From contig WTXI01000307.1 in NCBI GenBank assembly GCA_022376515.1, forward strand, positions 1-42,001: a stretch of 42,001 bases of DNA. Direction: 5' to 3'. The DNA comes from Lactifluus volemus (taxonomy: Eukaryota; Basidiomycota; Agaricomycetes; Russulales; Russulaceae). The notes under the pieces are model-generated. The model had not been told where the DNA came from, made no database searches, and worked only from the letters and a program-made list of their open reading frames with translations. This document shows, in pieces, positions 19,080-28,532 of this stretch. Every line of letters starts with the position of its first letter. The first letter of the stretch is position 1. The position numbers were made by a program, and so were the translations under genes.

Positions 19080-19725
19080 TAATAGAGAGGAGGAGGAAGT
19101 GAGGCAGGTAGAGAAAAGGGGGAAGTGTCACGTTGAAGGAGAGGGGGCCTGTGACAGTGGCAGGTGTGTGTATTTTGCGTCGGATGATGACCCGTTTGCG
19201 TTTACGCCACCGCCGGCAAAGGCACGAGATGAACTGCGGAAGACGCTGCCACCCGTGCGCGTGTTCGATGTAGCCGTAGCCGGAACGGTGGAGCGTACAC
19301 AGAACGACGGCCTCATGGGATTTAAGCCTTGTGACGCAAAAACGGAGGCACCCATGGGGCGAAGTGGGAGACCTCCCAAGGAAGGAGGAAAGGGAAGCAT
19401 GAAAAGGTGGCATAGCGTGAATGCAAACAAAAAGGTGGCGCCCCACGGGGAGCGCAGTGTATGAGTTCCAAATAAAAGAGGAAGGAAAGCACCACGGCTG
19501 CTGAGTTAACGAGAGAAGACGATTTAATGCGTTGATGGGAACGCCGCCGGGAGGCGGTGTGATGGAGGATGACGTTCCATTCACCGGAGAAGGGGGCGTG
19601 GCGCGCGTAATGTGGTTGTACGGAAGCGGGGGAGTGGGGAGGGGGAGGGGGAGGGGGAAAGCGCTGAAGAACGGCGGGGAGAAGCGGAAAATCGTAGAAT
19701 CGTAGATCGAATCGGAACAACTGCG
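19080..19725. other. Unassigned stretch with an open frame at 19066-19464 (+)
   Basis: The 132-codon frame contains FASDDDPFAFTPPPAKARDE but no domain I know. It is followed by a G-rich run of GGGGGAG repeats near 19630. It could be an exon remnant; I do not call it a gene. Confidence 0.3.
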
Positions 19726-20560
19726 TTTTGCAGCTCAACAATATCACCTCCGCACAGAACAAGAGCAACTCTGCACCGAACACTGGCAAGAGCGACTGCA
19801 TTCCGAACAAGAGCGTCTGCGCACGGAACACACTTGGGCTGAGGCTGGCCATTGGGAGGAAGTTGCGCAAACCGATGTACTCATAGCACATAACCAGAAC
19901 GTGGAGGCATTCCATCGAGCTATTTTCGCGCAATTGCAAGCCGAACAACTGGCTCAGGACGGTCGGGCTCCCGAGGCCTGACATCAACGAGGCTCCTGAG
20001 GCTGACAACGCTCCTCAGGTCAATAACGCTCCTGACATTAATGAGGCTCTGACTGAGAGCCTCCAAGTCAGGAGCCATGTTGATGTCAGGAGCCTCGTCA
20101 GCCTCAGGAGCCTGAGGTCAATGAGACTCTTCAGGCCGAACAGACTTCTCAGGGTGGATCAGGATTTGGAATGGCACAGGAAGGGGAAGAGGGGCAAGGG
20201 GACTCGGAGTCCGAGCTCACGCAAATGTAATAGGTTTTTTGGACTTGGGACTTGAAGGACATTGGATGTAGACATATTGTATTCCTGAAGCTCAAGGAGG
20301 ATAAATTCGCGCACCAGATCCTCTACTCTCGCTACGTGAAGCTTGAAGCGTGACAGCGTGAACCGCCAACTTCAACTTGAACGTGAGATTCCCGGGCCGA
20401 GTAGTATACACGACAAAGAGAAGGCTACCTCCACACAGCTTCAAGATCGACTTGACAATATTGCGCGTGAGCACGATGCTCTTGCGAGTCTTGTCGGTGG
20501 TCTCAGTATGTTCATGAAAAGTACACAGGGCCGTAGAAAAGGGAGTGGCAACCAAGGGGC
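19726..20560 (+). pseudogene. Remnant of a Q/E-rich coiled-coil protein gene
   Basis: From 19726 an open frame of about 85 codons reads as repeated EQ heptads (RTEQEQLCTEHWQERL, then HSEQERLRTEH) up to a stop at 19979-19981. Further blocks follow in other frames: APEADN, APQVNN and APDINE repeats near 20000, VFLKLKEDKF near 20280 and ATSTQLQDRLD near 20432. The last two pair with the repeat at 8265-8455. The frame breaks suggest a dead member of a dispersed family. I do not recognise the protein. Confidence 0.45.
19990..20113. repeat. Inverted repeat in the coiled-coil remnant
   Basis: AGGCTCCTGAGGCTGAC (19990-20006) is the exact reverse complement of 20097-20113, and GCTCCTGACATTA is nearly mirrored by TTGATGTCAGGAGC inside. 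An APEADN-type coding repeat has apparently been duplicated in inverse orientation. Confidence 0.75.
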
Positions 20561-20570
20561 ATGAACCATC

Positions 20571-21240
20571 TTACTCTCGCCTCTTGAGCACCAACGGCAC
20601 CCGATAAGGACTGCAATCCATTCCGTAAGCTGGCCAACGGCGGCGTGGACACGACTTACCCCAAAGTCAACGCTTGCTTGAATGTCGTTATACGAGCATA
20701 GCGTTCCTCAAATGTCTCACCGGTAAACTCGGGCTCCTCCTTGATTTCGATCTTCTATCTCAACGCAGGTAGTAATCACGGCTACGCCTTCAATTTCGGA
20801 GAATCTAGAAGAACAAGTCAGGACAGTGATATCACGATACAAGTCGCGCCGTCTCCATAAACAAGCCCGGGCACCTACAAAGAGTTCTTAAGCAATGATC
20901 ACCTCGCTAAGTATGGCATACCTTGACTAAACGGAATGAAGGTATCCTTGGGCTAACCTCTCTGGCTTGAACATATGGGGACCCTTCCAGCACCGCGCTG
21001 TGAGACCTCATAAGTACCAGCCCACGAGATGCAATGCGGCCTAACATACGATTATAGTGAATACCAGGCACGTGCAGAGTCACCATTGTCCCTGCCGGAA
21101 CGGGAATACTTGTCTTTATGCCATCACGATTGCTCTCCATCGGTGCCGCTATCTTGGGGGCCATGCATGCGTAGTTAGCCCATCGACGTGGTCACTTGAT
21201 TCGAATTGGCACTCACAACAGCCTCAGAGTCTCGTATAAA
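20571..21240 (-). pseudogene. Cytochrome P450, C-terminal part, decayed
   Basis: P450s are heme monooxygenases. On the minus strand, in order: LYETLRL (K-helix ExxR, about 21240), PKIAAPMES, VPAGTMVTLHVPGIHYN, an intron 20998-21049, PRCWKGPHMFKPER, PKDTFIPFSQ, an intron, GARACL (heme-binding cysteine), FSEIEGVAVITT, IEIKEEPEF, FEERYARIT, an intron, and PYRVPLVLKRRE with the stop at 20571. Lesions are a frame change plus missing codons between MFKPER and PKDTF, another frame change before IEIKEE, tryptophan instead of glycine after the heme cysteine, and a lost donor. The N-terminal two thirds is absent. Introns remain readable, so it was copied as DNA, not RNA. Confidence 0.75.
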
Positions 21241-21582
21241 ACGACCATCCAGATAGCAGGTTTGGAAGAGCTCAAAGTCCTTCACCTTGGGCGAGTGATA
21301 TCGTATGACCGTGCAGTCGGAGCTGCAGATGTCGCATTTATAGGTCACGGAGTAGCGATACTCTGCCCCGCAAAATCATCAACGGTGCCTGAGGCTGTGC
21401 CGTTTCCTAATGCGCTTGCCTCTTTCCCGGTGATCTGGCGCTGGCGTGAAGCTTTTGATGTCGTCTGATAGATGTTTGAACGACGCTCTAGGAAGGCCGG
21501 GGAAGCGAATGGGTTGGGTTTTGATGTCGTTGACGGCAGCATTAGGGTGTTGAGATGGACGAGTTCCTGGATGACGTGATTG

Positions 21583-21865
21583 GAGCCGCTAACACGTCGT
21601 AGGAGCTCGATGTCTGGAGAAAAAGCGCGGTCCGCAGTCGTGCTTGCTTCGCTGGTGACGCGGGAGTTATCGCCTCAAATTCAGCAAGGAACGGAATTGA
21701 ATCTGGAGAGGAAAAATAGGACGTAGCTTAGATATTATGATGGCGTCGTGGGCGAGGAAAGAAAGTGTTTCATTGATCCAGGTGGGTGCAAGTTCCATAT
21801 GAAATGCTGGATCCTGCAAGATTATCATGCATAAAAGGAGGAATCATCTGTTAGGAAAGGGCTTA
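21583..21865 (-). pseudogene. VPS39 fragment, copy 3
   Basis: This matches 15131-15440 of copy 2 and 130-190 of copy 1. It holds an exon after acceptor ctctccag with IPFLAEFEAITP, AKQARLRTALFLQTSSSYD, better preserved than in copy 2. It also holds a damaged exon beginning DPAFHMELAP and the intron up to its donor. Homology stops exactly at 21865, where an inverted repeat arm begins. Confidence 0.8.
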
Positions 21866-21913
21866 CAATTTGTTTGCAATCTCCCTTCAGCTGCAAGCGC
21901 AGCAATATGTGTT

Positions 21914-21982
21914 TTCATCTCTACACACCCAATGTTTCCAACACTAAGCCAAAGGAGGAAATATTGGGTGTGTAGAGATGAA
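21914..21982. repeat. Perfect 20-bp hairpin with inner stem
   Basis: TTCATCTCTACACACCCAAT (21914-21933) is exactly complementary to 21963-21982. Inside, TTTCC (21935-21939) pairs with GGAAA (21957-21961), leaving a 17-nt loop. The shape resembles a small-RNA precursor or a foldback insertion. Confidence 0.85.
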
Positions 21983-22016
21983 TGGTTCTAATGACTATCA
22001 AAGTCCTTGATGGAAT

Positions 22017-22092
22017 GCGAAGCCTGGAGGGAGAGAGGCAGATGTGATGGAACTTGAAGATGCGGAGACGCTGTTATTGTCCGTCCTCGGGA
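22017..22092 (+). pseudogene. VPS39 fragment, copy 4 (inverted scrap of the CNH-half exon)
   Basis: On the plus strand, GCGAAGCC, GGAGGGAGAGAGGC and GTTATTGTCCGTCCT repeat in the order found on the minus strand at 22485-22588. It reads AKPGGREADVMELEDAE in the VPS39 frame and lacks the insertion that makes a stop in the other copy. Confidence 0.7.
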
Positions 22093-22549
22093 ATAAGCTC
22101 CAAGTCAGGAACCTGTAGGTGTTGAAGGTGTGGGGCTGGTAGGTGAAGGGACCACAACAAGGGTTGCCAGTGGTGGGGCCACCAGGTAACAGCAGGTGCA
22201 GTGATTTAGTCAATGAAAACATAGATAGCTGCACTTGCAGCTGGAGGGAGATTGTGAACAAAATGAATTGAAAAAGACATAGATGGTGATGATGCTTTGA
22301 TAGACTGCCACCTGATTAAATACTACATGGCCAGGGAATGGCATCCATAATATAATAACGTTGGCTGACGTCGGATGTGATGACAACTAGTCGACGATCA
22401 CTAGCACCTCGACCACTAGCACACGTCCGGTGCTACTTTCATACAAAGCAATACGTTACATTACCGAAAATGACCTTCCCGACTAGGACGGACAATAACG
22501 GCCAGCTGATGCGGCGGCGGTTGTGGGGTGGTAAGGGAGCCGTGTTCCG

Positions 22550-23898
22550 TCACATCTGCATATCCGCCTCTCTCCCTCCGGGCTTCGCGTTCCGGTTAAG
22601 GACATTGATATTCTTCAACCTCAATTTCTCTGGCTGTTTCTGTGATGGGACAAAGAACCCATTCGGGCACATGGCCAAAGCGCGTCGCTCCCCACTGAGC
22701 AGAGCAGACAACGACGCCTCATTTGCTGAGGGCAACGGTGGCGCCGGCACTAATTGTACAACCTCTTGTGACTCGACGTTATGCACTTGAATCGTTTGGT
22801 CCGACAATAGAGCAGTGGCGTAGGGAAATTCGAGACCTTGTGGCACGGTCGGTCACGGAAGATTGCGGTGAGAGGGAGATGACGTACAAATGGATAGTGG
22901 ATGGCTTGGCCACTCCAACGTGCCACGCACCGGGTCACCATTAACATTGATGAACACACCCATCGTACCGGCGCCAGTCCAAGAAAGGATCAGAAACTCC
23001 TCTTCGGAGACGACCGCGATCATCGGCCGATGAGGTCGTGTGCCCGGTTCGGATGGCATTTGGGAAATGGGAAGTATTGGTGTTGCCGTGACGGTGTCGA
23101 GATGGATCAACGAATATCGCTCGCGGTCGGCAATGCACAGACATTGCCCGATACGTCGGGCAAGGAATGCTCCTCCGTGTAGTGGTATTTCCTTACAGTT
23201 GCGCAGTATGTAAAAATGTACGCAGTGTAAACGGAAATGGGAGAGAGTGACTAACCTTGCGGTACATTAGCTGTTCTTGAATGCTATACAGAACGATCGC
23301 GCTGCGCTTCACTATACAAAAGTCGACAGGGAGAGTGGGCAGGGGGGAGTCCGCTGCTTGCGCTGTTCTCAGAATATGTTGGTGGTCCACTGCAAACGCC
23401 ATCACGTTGCGTATGGGCTTGATTCCAGGAACGAGTTCTAATGAGGGGATGATATGAATGAATATCTGGCGGTCTGGCCACATAGTTAGAAGCGTCTCTC
23501 ACAGTTAACATCAGCTACGCACCGCTGAGGACAAGTGCCCTCGAAATGCTGGGGACCAGAACAATCTCATCAATAGACTTCCCCGTTGGTAGAGTTTGTC
23601 GAGATAGAAGTGTGTAGGAAGCTGGCTGCGTGGTCTCAGAATGATGTGAGATGTTCACTTCTTCGGAAACGTTCGACTTGAGCGCAAAGTGTAAGAGGTC
23701 TCCGTTGGAACAGCCAACATATATCTCGGAGCCTGAGAATACATTAGAGGGGCGAGGGGGTTCTCGGAGTTGACGAAATGTACTCACCCAGGCCTTGTAC
23801 GCACTTGACCTCTATGGAAAGTGGAACGTCCGAGGTGTCCTGTCCTTTTTCCTGGCCTCAAGTTCAGTTGAGAGTGGCAAGTGGACATATGATACCAT
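22550..23898 (-). CDS. VPS39/Vam6-like protein, N-terminal CNH (beta-propeller) half
   Basis: The citron-homology (CNH) domain forms the N-terminal propeller of VPS39. Exons on the minus strand: first exon from about 23898 to a donor near 23790 (start uncertain; LSIEVKCVQGLG), 23523-23732 (SEIYVGCSNGDLLHFAL, DEIVLVPSISRALVL), 23256-23473 (IPSLELVPGIKPIRNV, DFCIVKRSAIVLYS), 22888-23191 (GQCLCIADRERYS, EEFLILSWTGAG, GDPVRGTLEWPSHP), and 22550-22836 (EFPYATALLSDQTIQVHNVE, MCPNGFFVPSQ). All phases agree. The last exon runs into TGA at 22550 because of an apparent 8-bp insertion compared with the scrap at 22017-22092; without it the frame would go on to a donor near 22470. The C-terminal half follows only 5.8 kb away, at 14814-16747. 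It shares a short divergent promoter region with the gene starting at 24149. Confidence 0.85.
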
Positions 23899-24148
23899 AT
23901 ATATTTAAAATGTTTGATATGAGGGGCTGTGCCTTGTAAGGTAGGATGGCAAAGGAGTTTGAGGACATTGATAAACGAGCCTGAGGACACTGCCACCGGA
24001 GAGCATATCTAACCCTTGCTGTCTATATTGGCTAACTCGGTTCTAATATGTGCGGGCAGTGCTAGCGCCTCTCTCTTTAGATACCTTCCTCGTATTTTAA
24101 CACGCACCGCCCATCTATCTAGTCCCCCCCCACCTTTCCTAGTTCGTC

Positions 24149-26250
24149 ATGGCTCACTACGACATTTATCGCGAACAACTTGCAAGTCTTTATCACGGCC
24201 ATGCTCTATGGGAACCAGCCCCTGGTGGCCTATACGACCGAGTCCATGTCGCCGACGTTGGAGTCGTACTCCAGGGCCACTTTACACGTATGTTCAACGC
24301 GCTACTTCCTGCGGACCACCCCTTGCAAGCGTACGGCGTTCCGTTCGATTTCGAACCGCTTTCCATGGGCCCCTTTCAGAACATTCGCATCCTAAATCTA
24401 CCCCATGGGGATTACTGCTCAAACTCGGTAATCGCAGTCAGAGACCATGGGATTGGAGATCAGATTCAAGCAGCGTATGTGACCAAGTCCCCAGTGAACC
24501 TCCTCCACCGTTTTGCTCACCCATAATGATCGTCTAGAGGACCAGATGGCGCCAATGCTTCGTTCAAGTGTAGAAGGAACAAGGGCGCCTTTTTATCACT
24601 TCCCTACAGCGCCATCCGCACGGACGCCATCCGTACCAAGGTTTTCGAGACGTATATCCGCAAGCATTGCGACAGTTGGCTAGAATTCGCGGACCGGCTT
24701 GGCTTCAGCGTCAAGTTGGAAGACATCGTTTTCGTCACTGGCTGCGACATAACTACCTCTTGGGCGATGGCCGCGTTCATGAATCCCCCATGGGATGCGG
24801 AAATCTCGCTAGGAGTGGAACCTACCGGGCCTGCCGCCGCCTTGTTCCAATGGTCACCTACAAATCAACCCCATAACAACGAGCCTAGTCAGGTGCGCTT
24901 GTCAAGAGTGGCGATTGCTTACCAGCTTTGACGCCGAAAAAGTAGAATGCGCATCCGACACAATGCGTGTTCATCAGAGGGTTTCGGGCTAAACGCATCA
25001 TTCTCAGCTACAAGAAGATGAAAGCTTTTGCGGAGAATCTGCCAGACGATCCAGACAATGAACCAGAATCTGCAATCGAGATCGTCAGAGAACCCGAGGT
25101 ACCCGAGGTGAGCATATCATCAACGTGACCCTAGGGATCGAATTCACGAGTTTGTAGCACCGTGATCCGCTTCTCGGGGTGTTAGACTATATCGCAGAAG
25201 TAAGTCCGATCATTTTATGTTTGGACTCTATTCTAATCCTTCCAGAAACGTCCGGACGATGACATAGCTATTGCGCATGAAAATGACCTGCAAATGGTTG
25301 AAGGGGTGGTAAGCACAAACATAAACTCCTAGCTTAAATGCAGTACCTGACTTGGCTCCCGATGCTAGGACACTCTGACTGCGGACGCAGTAGAAAACTT
25401 CTTACGGCAGAACGAGATTCTCGTACAGTCTGAGAAGGGTGGTATGTGTTTATCGTCGTCTTTCTTATGTTATTGAAAGGGATCCACCCATCCCTCAGTT
25501 GCGCTTCTGGGAGACGAAGACGAAGAAGTAGTCCCAGATATTGAAAAGATTACCTTCCATGCGCAAGCTGAATTCGGTGTACGTTCCTTTCCTTTTCACT
25601 CCCAGTTGATTAGCTGATTTCGGTTCAAGGACGAGCCAGTCCCTCTCATTGTACACCCGGTCCTCATGAAATACCTCCTTAAATTTGATATCGCCACTCA
25701 AACCGAAGATCATGACTTTGAACTTCCCCCAGAGGAGTTCCACGCCTCTGCGGTTCATCCTCCCGTCCATGTCCTAATTCTCGAAAACGAACAAGGTTAT
25801 CCGCACAACATCGACATCCGCGTCTCCCAGGAGGGAACCGAGACCGGCATTACCGTTGAGGACGTATTGAGGACAATCAGTACCGAGTTGCGCAAGTCAT
25901 CCAGTCAGCGCGAATGGGCAGCGCTCAACGAGGAAACGCGTAGAGAAGTTGAAGAAGCTTTCGAGGACCGGGCGAGGACAGAAGAAGACCGAAGTGGTGG
26001 TCTTCGCAGAATAGACTATTTGCGTGGAAGGAACAGACTACAAATATTCCCGAAGCATCCATTCCTCCAAGAAGATGAGGATATTCCGCAACTTTGGCCT
26101 AATCGCGCTTTGTGCGTCGTCTGACATCTCTCTCTCGTTTTCGTTCGCCCTACTTATAATCGTTTTATGAACAGGGACATCTTGGACCTTCCTGGACCAT
26201 CTAATGCACCCTTGAGGGCGGCAGACAAAGGAAAAGGAAGAGCTTTCTGA
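24149..26250 (+). CDS. Agaricomycete-type hypothetical protein with C-terminal DUF6699 domain, 552 aa
   Basis: Nine exons in phase: 24149-24474, 24538-24892, 24946-25107, 25158-25199, 25246-25308, 25369-25441, 25499-25578, 25630-26111, 26175-26250. The N-terminal 300 residues (GHALWEPAPGGLYDRV, CRRNKGAFLSLPYSAIR, VTGCDITTSWAMAAF, CVFIRGFRAKRI) resemble a widespread, unnamed Agaricomycete family, as I recall it. A linker follows with LDYIAEKRPDDDIAI and an acidic DEDEEVVPDIE. The last 170 residues (IVHPVLMKYLLKFDI, HPPVHVLILE, ITVEDVLRTISTELR) fit DUF6699, whose function is unknown. There is no methionine just upstream of the DUF6699 part, which favours one fused gene over two. No signal peptide or membrane segment. 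The function is not known. Confidence 0.7.
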
Positions 26251-26453
26251 CGTGTAATATTGGTATTAACTGGATACATATACCCACTCACGCTCGCTGC
26301 CTGTCGTTTGTGTTGTGATGGTTGTGGCTTTACTTCTTGTATAACTTGTGTAGCCAAATCTATCCCCAGACTGCCCTTGAACGTGCCTCACACTGTCGCG
26401 TCTCACCGCGGGCATTCCTTATCTCTCGCTTACGGTGATCAAAAAGTATCATA

Positions 26454-28371
26454 ATGGCCTCGTTGAGCAAACGCATGTCGGCCTCGAGCACCAATGCAAG
26501 CCGACGTAGCGCCAGCCCAATCAACAATCGCTTCGTCACCGCACCGAACGCAGAAAGCGACGAATGGATTAGCGTTTGGGAAAACACTACCGCTCACGGT
26601 ACGTCGGATCATCTATTCGAAACCGGGGGTCTAACACCCACATTCAATGAACAGCCCTGGTCGAAGGCCCTGTAGCCGTCGTTGATAGTGAGATCGCGGT
26701 CGAAGAAGCTTGTGACGTGAATCTTGCTTTCCTTTAGCTTTCTCGTCGAGCTGATCGATCCCGGAAAAACCCCAACTGGCAGCTCCTGCTCTCTCAAGGT
26801 ACTTCCTGTCTCGCCGTAAAGTCCACCGAACCCGACACGCGCTACTCTGGCTTGTTCGACGTACGTCCCGTACCCCCACCCGCCACGCTTATCCACGCCT
26901 CGGGTTCACACAGATAACAGTTTGCCGACGTTAACGCGTTCCTGACGTTTGCCGCAACCCAACATACGTATACCCCTGAGCACTTGCAAGGGCGTCCGCG
27001 TGTTGCTCAGATCTTACAAGCTGCAAAGGCAGGTCTCGTCCCGGTACGACTCGTGAGCAGTACGTCCCCACACCTCGCCTCGTCTCTTCCCCCTCCTACC
27101 GCACCATAATAACGTTCCATCACCTTGAATTAGATCTATCCGAGAAGAATCCACTCGTAGAGCTACCGCATGATGCATCCGTGATCGCCCTTCTTGCCGT
27201 CTTCTCTTCTGGCACACACCGAGGTGCGTTCCATCTCGCAAACTCGGATTGACAAACTTGTTTTCTTTTTTCCAATCTACTTTCCCTAGTTCTTGTCAAG
27301 TCGCCGGCTGGGTCCTCCGAATCGCACCTCGGCATGATCTCTGATCGCCGCCTCCTCGCATACCTCAGTTCTTTCGATAGCCCATTGAACAACGCAGTGC
27401 CACCATTACCATCAGTTCCCCCATTGGCATCGTTTCACCGTTATGTCTCGAATCCTCTCGGCTCACTGCCGCTCCCGTCATTGAACCTCCATTTTGAAGT
27501 CGTCGCTGTGCATTCGGGCAACAGCGTGCTCGATGCGATGCAGTCGATGAGTGACCTAGGGGTCAGTAGCGTCGCGGTGCTGAAAGAGGAGGGTGGATGC
27601 TTGTTGAGTGCCGTCAGCGTCACGGATATTGGCCAGGTCTGTCTGGCACACGTTTGTGTTTATAACTCATACTGATCACGGTTTACCAGACGGTCGTACC
27701 ATCGCAAAGCAACCAAATCTTGACAATGCCCATCCAGCAGTTGGTTTCTCAGATCAAGGTTAGTTCACATTTCCAAATCCGTTTGCGTACCCTAACTCGC
27801 AGCTTTCAAAGATGCCTCATGGACGGACGGACGGTGCTGACAGATATCCTGGTACTGCTCCATCCTCAACGGTTGTATCGAGCGCTCAGACGGAAACGCA
27901 CAGTATACAGCGTGTTCCCATCCTCCACACTAACCTACACGATTCAGAAGTTACTCGCTAGTACGCACTTTTACTTTGTATGCGTCGATCCGGTCTGTAA
28001 ATATCCGCGCGCCAGCTAACTCCCACCGCCTGTTTGTGATCTCTGAGTCACCCGGCTCAGCTTCACCACCCACAAACGCGCGTGGCAACTTGTCCGGTGT
28101 CGTTTCCATCTGCGACAGTAAGCACCTTCCGATGCCCCTCCCCCTCCTCTTTGCCTTTGTCGGGTGCTAGCTTGTTAAAACTGACCTGGCAGTCCTCTCG
28201 CTCTTTGCCCGCATCGCCAACATCCCGGATGTGGATCCGGGCCGAATGCAACGCCATAGGCGTGCCTCGTCGGCTTCGAGCCAGGGTTCATCGTCCGGTA
28301 GCTTTTCAAACCTCGCACGCAGTGCCTCCAAGGGAAGTCTCGGGCAGTCTGGTGGACCAAGGGTGGCTTGA
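26454..28371 (+). CDS. SDS23: SDS23/Moc1-like CBS-domain protein, 438 aa
   Basis: Yeast Sds23 and fission yeast Sds23/Moc1 bind and inhibit PP2A-type phosphatases and affect cell-cycle and nutrient or stress responses. Eleven exons in phase: 26454-26598, 26655-26716, 26783-26860, 26921-27059, 27134-27223, 27290-27636, 27690-27758, 27803-27851, 27904-27960, 28016-28117, 28193-28371. CBS-type segments are ALVEGPVAVVD with EEACDLLLSQGTSCLAV, LFDFADVNAFLTFA, ASVIALLAVFSSGTHRVLV, VLDAMQSMSDLGVSSVAVL, and TLTYTIQKLLATNSHRLFVI with GVVSICDILSLFARIAN. A serine-rich start and a basic, serine-rich tail (RRASSASSQGSSSGS) look like phosphorylation regions. The length is close to yeast Sds23. It starts 203 bp after the previous stop. 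Confidence 0.88.
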
Positions 28372-28532
28372 CGATGGAAGTATTCTTGTTAGTTCTGGTG
28401 GTATTCTGTAAAGTTGTATTAAACATCTCATGTTGAATGATTCTACTTGTAACTAAAGTGTGATAAGCGAGATAAAAAATCTCCGCAAGTTAGTACCTGG
28501 CGCGCCACCTCTTTGCTCTTCCCTGATTAACA

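Larger units (their letters stand above)
21866..22265. repeat. 400-bp segment bounded by about 53-bp inverted repeats
   Basis: Arm 21866-21918 (CAATTTGTTTGCAATCTCCC, then CAGCTGCAAGCGCAGC and GTTTTCAT) pairs imperfectly with 22213-22265, whose reverse complement reads CATTTTGTTCACAATCTCCC, CAGCTGCAAGTGCAGC, GTTTTCAT. It may be a foldback element. It contains a second hairpin and an inverted VPS39 scrap. Confidence 0.65.
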
